Shown here one piece after another: positions 14,423-19,947 of a DNA stretch of 19,947 bases. This stretch comes from an uncultured Clostridia bacterium (GTDB lineage: Bacteria > Bacillota > Clostridia > Oscillospirales > CAG-272). The translations under genes and the position numbers were made by a program. The stretch is from the NCBI GenBank assembly GCA_937894775.1, contig CALAXC010000195.1:1-19947 (forward strand), given 5' to 3'. Within the stretch, counting starts at the first letter, position 1. Every line of letters starts with the position of its first letter. The notes beneath the pieces were generated by a model, which worked only from the letters and a program-made list of their open reading frames with translations, was not told the origin of the DNA and did not search any database.

Positions 14423-14968
14423 ATGAGTTCACCTATTGGCGGAATACGAAACGTAAAAATATTTGTTTTGTATTTACTTGAAAACATAAATTATCCCCTC
14501 GACTTTTTTACGATCAATGATGTCGTTATGCAAACCGATTATGTTATGTATCTTGACTTTGCCGAAGCATTCCACGAAATGATAGACCTCCAGCTTATAG
14601 AAAAGCTTGACGTAGACGGCGAAGAACTTTATTTGATCACAGACAGAGGACGCCTTTGCGCAAGAGAACTAAAAAGCGACCTTCTTGCAAGTATTCTCGA
14701 CAAAGCTCTTACAAAAGCTCTGCGATTCCTCGACTTTAAGAAGCGCGGAATAGTTGCTCGCTGTATAGTCGAGAGGGCTGAAAATAACAAATTTGCCGTA
14801 ACTTCATCTTTTACAGAAAAAGGCGTAGTTATATATTCTCAGACTTTAGTCGTAGATACCGAGCTTCGTGCAAGACGTATGCAGGATAATTTTTACGAAC
14901 GCCCCGAAGTTATATACAGAGGAGCTATAGCATTGATGGCAGGAGATGTAAACTATCTTTTTGATTAA
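14423..14968 (+). CDS. DUF4364 family protein
   Basis: A 181-residue protein matching the DUF4364 family of Clostridia by its overall pattern: an N-terminal winged-helix-like segment (about 8-75, KIFVLYLLENINYPLDFFTI, MIDLQLIEKL, LYLITDRG), then a mixed C-terminal domain. The N-terminal half looks like a transcription-regulator helix-turn-helix with the phrase ITDRGR typical of PadR- or MarR-like wings. A DNA-binding role is therefore plausible, but no target is known. No membrane segment, signal or metal site is visible. The start at ATG 14423 is preceded by AAAGGA. It has its own promoter and precedes the sigma-factor gene by 240 bp that contain a second promoter. Confidence 0.85.
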   Translation: MSSPIGGIRNVKIFVLYLLENINYPLDFFTINDVVMQTDYVMYLDFAEAFHEMIDLQLIEKLDVDGEELYLITDRGRLCARELKSDLLASILDKALTKALRFLDFKKRGIVARCIVERAENNKFAVTSSFTEKGVVIYSQTLVVDTELRARRMQDNFYERPEVIYRGAIALMAGDVNYLFD

Positions 14969-15018
14969 AATATAATTACATCGCTCATATAATTGTGTAA
15001 TATTATATAAAAATTTCA

Positions 15019-15066
15019 TCACTATTTGGCAAAAATATCCATATTTTTATTTTTAGTGAATTTTTT
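15019..15066 (+). terminator. Possible AT-rich terminator after DUF4364
   Basis: TCACTA (15019-15024) pairs with TAGTGA (15054-15059) around an inner AAAAATAT/ATATTTTT hairpin (15031-15048), followed by ATTTTTT. It is weak because the stem is mostly A-T. Confidence 0.4.
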
Positions 15067-15090
15067 ACAAAAATTTTTTCAAAAAACCTA

Positions 15091-15118
15091 TTGACATTAT
15101 ACAATTTAATGGTATAAT
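15091..15118 (+). promoter_or_regulatory. Consensus promoter of the sigma-factor gene
   Basis: Perfect TTGACA (15091-15096) and perfect TATAAT (15113-15118), 16 bp apart, with TG one base before the -10. It is the closest to consensus in the window and gives a leader of about 84 bases. Confidence 0.87.
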
Positions 15119-15208
15119 AGAATTGTAGAGATGCATCATAGTAAATTTTCATATTATCTTCTTTGTTTTTCAATATTTCAAAATAATGTTTGTTTTTCAG
15201 GAGAACTA

Positions 15209-15817
15209 ATGAGTCAAAAAAAGGATAAAAGCAGATATAACACCAGTGACAACATAAAAAATCTTATTTTATCCGTACGCAAAAACGATCAAGCCTCATT
15301 CGTTTCTCTTCTAGAGCAGTACTCTCCACTTATCGAAGCCTCGGTAAATATGTTTTGCTCTGATGAAGATCTTGCAGGATACAGAGATGATTTTAAACAA
15401 GAAGCATCCGTTGCCTTTTACAATTCAATACTCAACTATGACTTAAATCAAACAAACGTTGAATTCGGTTTATATGCGAAAATATGTATTTGCAATGCTT
15501 TAATATCTCAAATACGCTTTCTGAAAAGAATACAAAATGAGCCGACCGATGAATTTTCCGATGAAGCAATTGCCGATAATCTGACGGAAGATATTTCCGC
15601 AAAGATCATCGAAAAAGAGAATCTTGATTCACTATATGCTATTATACGGGGCAGCCTTTCCAAATATGAATATGAAGTATGGACCCTTTACATTTCGGGG
15701 TGCTCCGCTTCAGACATTGCAGCAAAGCTCAAAACCGACAGTAAATCGATTTCAAATGCTATTTACCGAATAAGAGTAAAGCTTAGGGCAACCATCAGAC
15801 AAAAACGAAATGACTAG
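15209..15817 (+). CDS. Sigma-70 family RNA polymerase sigma factor
   Basis: A 202-residue sigma factor with region 2 (about 32-108; LLEQYSPLIEASVNMF, YRDDFKQEASVAFYNSIL) and region 4 (about 137-198; LSKYEYEVWTLYISG followed by the helix-turn-helix SASDIAAKLKTDSKSISNAI). There is no region 1.1 and little or no region 3. It is closer to the SigH or alternative-sigma type of Firmicutes than to classic ECF factors, since region 2 includes the DDFKQEASVAFY pattern seen in SigH. I use ATG 15209 because AGGAG lies just upstream; ATG 15131 has no Shine-Dalgarno and is only about 6 bases from the expected transcription start. No anti-sigma gene is adjacent on this strand. The zinc-ribbon gene follows 71 bp later. 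Confidence 0.88.
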   Translation: MSQKKDKSRYNTSDNIKNLILSVRKNDQASFVSLLEQYSPLIEASVNMFCSDEDLAGYRDDFKQEASVAFYNSILNYDLNQTNVEFGLYAKICICNALISQIRFLKRIQNEPTDEFSDEAIADNLTEDISAKIIEKENLDSLYAIIRGSLSKYEYEVWTLYISGCSASDIAAKLKTDSKSISNAIYRIRVKLRATIRQKRND

Positions 15818-15837
15818 GCATAGCCTATCATATATGC

Positions 15838-15852
15838 ACGCGGAAATCGCGT
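15838..15852 (+). other. Small GC hairpin before the zinc-ribbon gene
   Basis: ACGCG (15838-15842) and CGCGT (15848-15852) enclose GAAAT. A second 5-bp hairpin TAGGC/GCCTA (15815-15827) overlaps the sigma-factor stop. There is no U tract, so they are more likely mRNA structure or processing sites than terminators. Confidence 0.4.
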
Positions 15853-15888
15853 TGCAGCAAATCAATTTAAAGCGAGGTAAAATCAATC

Positions 15889-16203
15889 ATGAATGAAGAA
15901 GTAGTAAATGGTGGAGTTACAGAGTTTGTTGACGAAACTCTGACTTGCAAGGAGTGCGGAAACGAGTTTGTTTTCACCGCAGGAGAGCAGAAATTCTACC
16001 AGGAAAAGGGCTTCACTAATAAGCCCAAGAGCTGCAAAGCTTGCCGTGATGCTAAAAAGAATGCCGGAAGAGCTCCGCGCGAGTATTTTGAAACAACATG
16101 TGCAAATTGTGGCGGAGTTGCTAAGGTTACCTTCCAGCCTTCAAATGACAGACCTGTATACTGCAGTGCTTGTTTTGAAGCTATGAAAAACAATAATCAG
16201 TAA
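15889..16203 (+). CDS. Double zinc-ribbon protein (zf-trcl type)
   Basis: A 104-residue protein with two Cys4 zinc ribbons. The first is C20/C23 (CKEC) with C49/C52 (CKAC), containing the hallmark FVFTAGEQKFYQEKGF. The second is C71/C74 (CANC) with C92/C95 (CSAC). The first ribbon matches the widespread unnamed zinc-ribbon domain of Clostridia and other anaerobes; the doubled form is less usual. It is basic around KACRDAKKNAGRAPR (about 50-64), which suggests contact with nucleic acid or the ribosome. No enzymatic motif is present. The start at ATG 15889 has GCGAGG 11 bp upstream. It ends 20 bp before a strong terminator and is probably read from the sigma-factor promoter, since I see no clear promoter of its own. 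Confidence 0.9.
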   Translation: MNEEVVNGGVTEFVDETLTCKECGNEFVFTAGEQKFYQEKGFTNKPKSCKACRDAKKNAGRAPREYFETTCANCGGVAKVTFQPSNDRPVYCSACFEAMKNNNQ

Positions 16204-16222
16204 TCATACACTCTTAACAATC

Positions 16223-16256
16223 AAAAAAGGAGAAGCTTGAGCTTCTCCTTTTTATA
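16223..16256. terminator. Bidirectional terminator shared by the zinc-ribbon and WYL genes
   Basis: AAAAAGGAGAAGCT (16224-16237) and AGCTTCTCCTTTTT (16240-16253) form a long perfect stem with T and A runs at each end. The right arm covers the TAA stop of the WYL gene, so the two convergent genes share it. Confidence 0.92.
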
Positions 16257-17214
16257 TATTATTCAACGCATTATCGATTTTGTTTTTATACTCTTCAATA
16301 AGACTGTCGGGAGATATCAAACGCACCCAATCCGAATTTATGAAAAGCCAGGAAAAAAATTCTGAATTTACTTTGACTTTTACCGAAACCTGAAAGCAAG
16401 TATCCCCCGTCGATGTAACTGTAACATTCAAGCCAAAGCGATCAAAAATTTTACCCGCATATGTATTTTCACACTCAAGACGGATCATCTCATATCTTAC
16501 CTCAGAAAATGATTTATCTGACAAATTCTTATACATAGGAAACATTTCAATATTTTTTTGAAGTATCTCAACATCGATCATTCTGTCGATCGCATAAGAA
16601 TCTACCGCTTCTCCGTCGAATGCATATAAAATGTAGCCTTCGTTATATTCAAGATATAAAGGCGCTACCTCTATTCTTTTTCCTTCATTTTGTAAAATTC
16701 TCTGCTTAAGAGAATTCCACGCAAAGAGCCTGAAGGAAACCATTTTTTTCAAGGCGATAGCATCACCCAAAAGTGCAACTGTTTTATCGCGCTCGGATGA
16801 TATTACCTTTGGAAGAGATTTTTTACTATCTTCTGCATTGGAAAAAGATATGTACTCCCTTCCCTTTACCCCAAACCGTTTTATTATTTTATCAACAATA
16901 CGGGAACTTGTTTCCAAATCCAGAGCATTAAAATTCTCGATAGCATCCATAATATACTTGATCTCGGAAAATGAAAAATCACGTTTGTCGATATAATATC
17001 TTACGTATCTGTCGCGCTTTACCTGTATATCAATACCGAAAAGACGTAATACTTCTATATCGTCATAAATACTTTTCCGCGCGGCAGAGATGTTATACTT
17101 TGCAAGTTCAGATATTATCTGCGTCAAAGTCAACCCCGACGTTTGGTCGGTATTTTGAAAAAGTATTCTCAAAAGATATAAAAGCTTTAACTTCTGATTA
17201 GACTGCTTTGCCAT
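16252..17214 (-). CDS. WYL-domain transcriptional regulator
   Basis: A 320-residue regulator. Residues about 8-62 form a winged helix-turn-helix (KLLYLLRILFQ, LTLTQIISELAKY, SAARKSIYDDIEVLRLFGI). A central helical part follows (about 75-125), and then a WYL domain (about 140-215) with VAPLYLEYNEGYILYAFDGE and SYAIDRM at 183-212. The WYL signature itself has drifted to GYILYAF. The C-terminal extension (about 230-318) is the usual WCX-type domain. Relatives bind nucleic acids or nucleotides and control DNA-damage, defence or metabolic genes; no obvious target is adjacent except the small membrane protein upstream. The start at ATG 17214 has a weak AGAGAG site. Its own promoter is at 17270-17298. 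Confidence 0.9.
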   Translation of the reverse strand: MAKQSNQKLKLLYLLRILFQNTDQTSGLTLTQIISELAKYNISAARKSIYDDIEVLRLFGIDIQVKRDRYVRYYIDKRDFSFSEIKYIMDAIENFNALDLETSSRIVDKIIKRFGVKGREYISFSNAEDSKKSLPKVISSERDKTVALLGDAIALKKMVSFRLFAWNSLKQRILQNEGKRIEVAPLYLEYNEGYILYAFDGEAVDSYAIDRMIDVEILQKNIEMFPMYKNLSDKSFSEVRYEMIRLECENTYAGKIFDRFGLNVTVTSTGDTCFQVSVKVKVNSEFFSWLFINSDWVRLISPDSLIEEYKNKIDNALNNI

Positions 17215-17269
17215 ATTTCTCTCTGATAAAATTTATTTGTATATTTAAATTGAAAACTATACTATATTC

Positions 17270-17298
17270 ATTTTACCACAAATAAGATCTCAAATCAA
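17270..17298 (-). promoter_or_regulatory. Promoter of the WYL regulator gene
   Basis: TTGATT (17293-17298) and TAAAAT (17270-17275) are 17 bp apart on the minus strand with a TGTGG extension before the -10. It begins just after the stop of the small membrane-protein gene. Confidence 0.65.
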
Positions 17299-17305
17299 GA
17301 GCAAA

Positions 17306-17515
17306 TTAAATTACCAATGCATATATGATTATTCCGACGAACATAAGAAGCGCAGAACCGACAGCCGCCATAGTAAAACCTGAGCAGTTGCAATTCTCGT
17401 GAACCAAAGGCATTTCGTTTACAGCATCTTCCTTTACTTCTACATCGTTATTTTCTATTTTCGAAAAATTCTGTATTCTTGCCGCATTTTCAATATGTCT
17501 TAAATTTCCGCTCAT
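17306..17515 (-). CDS. Small single-pass membrane protein with a CNC motif
   Basis: A 69-residue protein of no family I recognise. The first 40 residues are hydrophilic and acidic (NNDVEVKEDAVNEMP). Then comes NCNCSGF with C42 and C44, and a C-terminal transmembrane helix (about 47-69; FTMAAVGSALLMFVGIIIYA) that runs to the end, a tail-anchor-like layout. The start at ATG 17515 is supported by AAAGGAG 8 bp upstream; TTG 17536 would put that site inside the gene. An extended -10 promoter lies at 17573-17581. The Cys pair next to the membrane could be lipid-modified, metal-bound or redox-active, which is speculation. It precedes the WYL gene on the same strand without a visible terminator, so read-through is possible. 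Confidence 0.72.
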   Translation of the reverse strand: MSGNLRHIENAARIQNFSKIENNDVEVKEDAVNEMPLVHENCNCSGFTMAAVGSALLMFVGIIIYALVI

Positions 17516-17572
17516 TTTAATTTCTCCTTTTGTCAAGAAAGTTATACGAACATTTCTGTTCTTTACAACGTC

Positions 17573-17581
17573 ATTATATCA
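17573..17581 (-). promoter_or_regulatory. Extended -10 promoter of the small membrane-protein gene
   Basis: Minus strand TGTGATATAAT contains TATAAT (17573-17578) with the -16 TRTG extension. No good -35 lies 17 bp upstream. The 12-mer ATGTGATATAAT is identical to that at the hom promoter. Confidence 0.55.
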
Positions 17582-17788
17582 CATTCATTGTGTCATAAAA
17601 AGGACAATGGTAAATATTTTTTTATTTTTTTCTTATTTTTGCATTTTTATGTTCATTTTTTTCATAAAAAACATCTATTTTAATTCCTCTTAAGGAATTT
17701 TTACTCTCGTTTCATTTTTTAACAGTTCCAAACGCATTTGTTCAATATATACAAAATAAATCTTTTTTTAATTTTTTTATTGTACCTA

Positions 17789-17817
17789 TTTACAAGAGAA
17801 ATAAAATATGATATAAT
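17789..17817 (+). promoter_or_regulatory. hpf promoter
   Basis: TTTACA (17789-17794) and TATAAT (17812-17817) are 17 bp apart with TATGA before the -10 (TRTG element). The leader to the hpf ATG is about 41 bases. No sigma-H or sigma-B type promoter is obvious. Confidence 0.77.
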
Positions 17818-17864
17818 ATAATTGGGAATAAAAAATTCCAAGTTTAAACCCAAGGAGGTCTACT

Positions 17865-18392
17865 ATGAAAGTTACTATTATCGGCAGACAGTTGAACGTA
17901 TGGGACGAAATGAAGGCGACCATCGAAAAGAAGCTGCAAAAGTTTGACAAATTTTTCGGAGACGATTGCACAGCTACCGCAACGCTCAGCATTAAGCATT
18001 CTCAAAAATGCGTAGAGCTTACAATAAACGCAAAAGGCGCTATATTCAGAAGTGAGGTTGAAGACGAGACCTTCCGTAACGCGCTTGACAGAGCCGTATA
18101 TCTTATAGAACGCCAGATCAGAAAGAACAAAACAAGACTTGAAAGAAAGCTTAAGGGCGTCGTATTTGACAACGGAATTTTCGATACGGGCGAAGAGTTT
18201 GAAGAGGAACGCGAGTTTAATATTCGACGCAAGGCATTCCCTATCAAGCCGATGTCGGTTGAAGAGGCTATAATGCAGATGAATCTTTTAGGTCACGAAT
18301 TCTTCGTTTTCAGAGATGATCAAAGCGAAGAAATCTGCGTAGTATACAAGCGCAAAGACGGTGATTACGGACTTATTGAAGACGAAAAATAA
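17865..18392 (+). CDS. hpf: Ribosome hibernation-promoting factor, long form
   Basis: A 175-residue long HPF (YfiA/RaiA family). The N-terminal domain (1-100; MKVTIIGRQLNVWDEMKATI, DRAVYLIERQIRKNKTRLER) binds the 30S decoding region. After an acidic linker (about 104-117, FDTGEEFEEERE), the C-terminal domain (about 118-173; KPMSVEEAIMQMNLLGHEFFVF, VVYKRKDGDYGLIE) dimerises to pair 70S ribosomes into inactive 100S particles. Length is typical of Firmicutes. ATG 17865 is preceded by AAGGAGG with 7-bp spacing. It is monocistronic with its own promoter and a strong terminator. Convergent with the infB piece. Confidence 0.96.
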   Translation: MKVTIIGRQLNVWDEMKATIEKKLQKFDKFFGDDCTATATLSIKHSQKCVELTINAKGAIFRSEVEDETFRNALDRAVYLIERQIRKNKTRLERKLKGVVFDNGIFDTGEEFEEEREFNIRRKAFPIKPMSVEEAIMQMNLLGHEFFVFRDDQSEEICVVYKRKDGDYGLIEDEK

Positions 18393-18406
18393 TCTATAAA
18401 AATTTC

Positions 18407-18439
18407 GCGGCTACCGCAATTGCGGTAGCCGCTTTTTTT
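18407..18439 (+). terminator. hpf terminator
   Basis: A perfect 26-bp palindrome (18407-18432, GCGGCTACCGC to GCGGTAGCCGC) is followed by T7. On the other strand GAAATTTTT follows it, so it may also stop the convergent infB transcript. Confidence 0.95.
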
Positions 18440-18459
18440 ATTATTTATACCCTATTCCA

Positions 18460-19707
18460 TCATCTCTTAATTTCTTCCATAATATAAGCTTCAAGCACGT
18501 CGCCGATCTTAATATCGTTAAATCTATCAAGACCAATACCGCACTCATAGCCCTGAGCTACTTCCTTAACGTCATCCTTAAATCTACGCAAGGAGCTGAT
18601 CTTATCTTCGAATATAACGATACCGTCACGAACAACTCTTATCATAGACGCTCTTGTAACCTTACCGTCCTGAATGTAAGAACCTGCAATAGTTCCCACG
18701 TTAGGAACGTGGATAGTCTGACGAACCTCTGCGTGTCCAAGAAGAACTTCCTTGAATTCGGGAGCAAGCATTCCCTTCATAGCATCGCTTATTTCGTTGA
18801 TACAATCGTAAATAACTCTGTAGGTTCTTATTTCAACCTCTTGACGTTCAGCGCTGTCAAGCGCTACCTTATCGGGACGAACATTAAATCCAACTATAAT
18901 AGCATTGGAAGCTGCCGCAAGCATTACGTCACCCTCGCGGATTCCGCCTGCCGCACCGTGAATAACTCTTACTTTTACCTCATCATTAGAAAGCTTTTCG
19001 AGGGACTGTTTAACCGCCTCTACAGAGCCTCCAACGTCGGCTTTGACTATTACATTAAGCTCCTTAACACCGTCAGATATCTGAGCAAAAAGATCGTTAA
19101 GGCTTGCTCTCGCATTAGCCTTGAAAACCTCTTCCTTAGCTTCATTACGGCGCTTATCGGCAAGCTCTCTTGCCATTCTCTCATCTTTAACCGCATTGAA
19201 CTCGTCACCCGCAGAAGGAACTTCGGAAAGACCGATGATCTCAACGGGAGTAGAAGGCTTAGCCTCCTTGACGCTCTTACCCTTATGGTCGGTCATAGCT
19301 CTTACTCTACCAACCGCAGTTCCCGCTATAACAACATCTCCGTTGTGAAGTGTTCCGTTCTGAACGAGAACCGTTGCAACAGGGCCTCTTCCCTTATCAA
19401 GACGAGCTTCAAGAACGATACCCTTAGCTCTTCTGTCGGGATTAGCCTTAAGCTCCTTCATTTCCGCAACGGAATATCTTCCTCTCATATAGCCGAAGTA
19501 GGGCTCGCCCTCTACCTCGTAGGTATCCTCGGTATAAAGCATATAGGTGTTCATACCCATAAGCGCCATCGCTCTCAGCATATGCTTTACGGTAGATACG
19601 TTCATAACCGCGTTGCGCGACATATCCACCATCGCGCCGTTGGTTTGGAACAAAGGGCGCTCGGTGACGGTCTTTTTTGCTGTTCCCTTTCTAAAAAACA
19701 TGGGCAC
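18460..19707 (-). CDS. infB: Chimeric reading frame: translation initiation factor IF-2 C-terminal part with a foreign N-terminus
   Basis: The 415-residue frame is IF-2 from about residue 86 (LKANPDRRAKG) to the stop. It contains domain II (KGRGPVATVLVQNGTLHNGD), a K/E/R helix (about 160-195), domain III (VIVKADVGGSVEAV, VIHGAAGGIREGD) and the fMet-tRNA-binding C2 domain (GTIAGSYIQDGK, FKDDVKEVAQGYECGIG). IF-2 places initiator tRNA on the 30S subunit and needs its GTPase domain. Here that domain and the N-terminus (normally 350 or more residues) are missing. Residues about 14-86 instead match GH20 hexosaminidases. The ATG at 19707 has no Shine-Dalgarno. A normal cell needs an intact infB, so this is either a contig chimera or a broken extra copy. 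The 3' part itself looks undamaged. Confidence 0.85.
   Translation of the reverse strand: MPMFFRKGTAKKTVTERPLFQTNGAMVDMSRNAVMNVSTVKHMLRAMALMGMNTYMLYTEDTYEVEGEPYFGYMRGRYSVAEMKELKANPDRRAKGIVLEARLDKGRGPVATVLVQNGTLHNGDVVIAGTAVGRVRAMTDHKGKSVKEAKPSTPVEIIGLSEVPSAGDEFNAVKDERMARELADKRRNEAKEEVFKANARASLNDLFAQISDGVKELNVIVKADVGGSVEAVKQSLEKLSNDEVKVRVIHGAAGGIREGDVMLAAASNAIIVGFNVRPDKVALDSAERQEVEIRTYRVIYDCINEISDAMKGMLAPEFKEVLLGHAEVRQTIHVPNVGTIAGSYIQDGKVTRASMIRVVRDGIVIFEDKISSLRRFKDDVKEVAQGYECGIGLDRFNDIKIGDVLEAYIMEEIKR
19450..19690 (-). pseudogene. Glycoside hydrolase family 20-like fragment fused to infB
   Basis: The minus-strand translation has QTNGAMVDMSRNAVM, MALMGMNTYMLYTEDTYE and GEPYFGYMRGRYSVAEMKEL, a pattern I recognise from clostridial family 20 beta-N-acetylhexosaminidase-like proteins just before their catalytic barrel. 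About 75 residues are present; the barrel with its catalytic Asp-Glu is missing. Hand-counted GC over 19501-19680 is 52 percent, against 24 percent on its right. It joins IF-2 in frame at a shared GAGCTT (19450-19455). The family assignment is from memory of conserved motifs. Confidence 0.72.
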
Positions 19708-19947
19708 ATTAAATCATTTTTAATTTTAACAGCTGAAAATTTTCTTTCAGATGAAAATGGTATTTCACCTTCACTTACAACTTTAACTTTCTCATTAAAG
19801 TATTCTCTAATCGCTTTAAACGTTGAACTGTTATCATCTAAAATATTTAATATTTTTCCAATAACTTCTTCTAATTCTTTTTTCTTGATATTACAAGGAA
19901 CATAATCTTTTAATTTCATATTCCCGGTTGTAATTGTCCCAGTTTTA
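19602..19947 (-). pseudogene. P-type cation ATPase fragment, broken by the GH20 junction
   Basis: Reading in from the right edge, the minus strand gives KTGTITTGNM immediately after what would be the phosphorylated Asp. It is followed by EEVIGKILNILDDNSSTFKA and IPFSSERKFSAV, the start of the nucleotide-binding (N) domain of a HAD-type P-type ATPase. The first codon is cut by the edge. After about NDLM (near 19710) the frame becomes the wrong frame of the GH20 piece and stops at 19602. So the transport enzyme lacks most of its N domain, hinge and C-terminal membrane helices. GC over 19741-19920 is 24 percent by hand count, unlike any coding region nearby. Confidence 0.75.

Larger units (their letters stand above)
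17537..17864. other. AT-rich intergenic region between divergent promoters
   Basis: This 328-bp gap has runs of T and A (17610-17790) and no gene I can support. It contains the promoters of the small membrane-protein gene and of hpf. TTAATTCCTCTTAAGGAATT around 17680-17700 is a small AT-rich palindrome (AATTCCT/AGGAATT) without clear function. Confidence 0.6.

Noticed and set aside
18709..19905. A 398-codon open frame on the plus strand opposite infB and the ATPase piece
   Set aside because: It runs antisense through clearly coding IF-2 sequence and across two junctions, has no recognisable domain and no ribosome-binding site.
1..19947. CRISPR arrays, tRNA or rRNA genes, insertion sequences, prophage genes
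   Set aside because: No regularly spaced repeats, cloverleaf sequences, transposase motifs or phage genes were seen on either strand.

Overview
The window looks like chromosomal DNA from an anaerobic fermentative Firmicute of class Clostridia, plausibly a gut Oscillospirales-type organism. The support is AT-rich intergenic DNA, strong Gram-positive Shine-Dalgarno sites, near-consensus sigma-A promoters (several with the -16 TRTG element), an electron-bifurcating type [FeFe]-hydrogenase operon, acetate kinase, a DUF4364 protein and a long-form hibernation factor. The taxonomic placement is inference from gene content, not a marker-gene result.

Region 1 (1-6435, minus strand) is one operon read right to left from a promoter at 6407-6435. 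In order it encodes: a DRTGG-domain protein; an RsbW-like ATPase; a divergent [FeFe]-hydrogenase resembling the putative sensory enzymes (HydS); a second DRTGG-type protein; a PHP-domain phosphoesterase; HydC/NuoE; a histidine-kinase-like ATPase without a phosphoacceptor domain; a small thioredoxin-like ferredoxin; and HydB/NuoF, cut by the left edge. The catalytic hydA is expected just outside. The layout suggests a hydrogen or redox sensing and signalling module co-transcribed with the NADH/ferredoxin-linked hydrogenase it may control.

Region 2 (6451-10761, minus) holds polA with its terminator, a small unrecognised acidic protein with its own promoter, and tmcAL, the tRNA-Met wobble cytidine acetate ligase. 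Region 3 (10793-13068, plus) has ackA, divergent from tmcAL so that two acetate- and ATP-using enzymes share an intergenic region, followed by a TIM-barrel sugar isomerase/epimerase and a bidirectional terminator shared with hom. Region 4 (13084-18439) has hom (minus, no clear ACT domain); DUF4364, a sigma-70 family factor and a double zinc-ribbon protein (plus); a WYL-type regulator and a tiny single-pass membrane protein (minus); and hpf (plus) with a strong terminator.

Region 5 (18460-19947, minus) is abnormal. The intact 3' part of infB (domain II to stop) is joined in frame, at a GAGCTT-containing point near 19455, to a glycoside hydrolase family 20-like fragment of higher GC. That fragment is in turn joined near 19670-19715, out of frame, to a very AT-rich P-type ATPase fragment starting at its KTGT phosphorylation motif. 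The IF-2 GTPase domain is absent. Three unrelated gene pieces in 500 bp at a sequence end most likely reflect assembly chimerism, although real rearrangement cannot be excluded from sequence alone.

I see no tRNA, rRNA, CRISPR array, insertion sequence or prophage gene. The most interesting intact biology is the sensory-type hydrogenase/ATPase/DRTGG/PHP module. Similar gene neighbourhoods are known in Clostridia, but the signalling mechanism is, as far as I know, unresolved.
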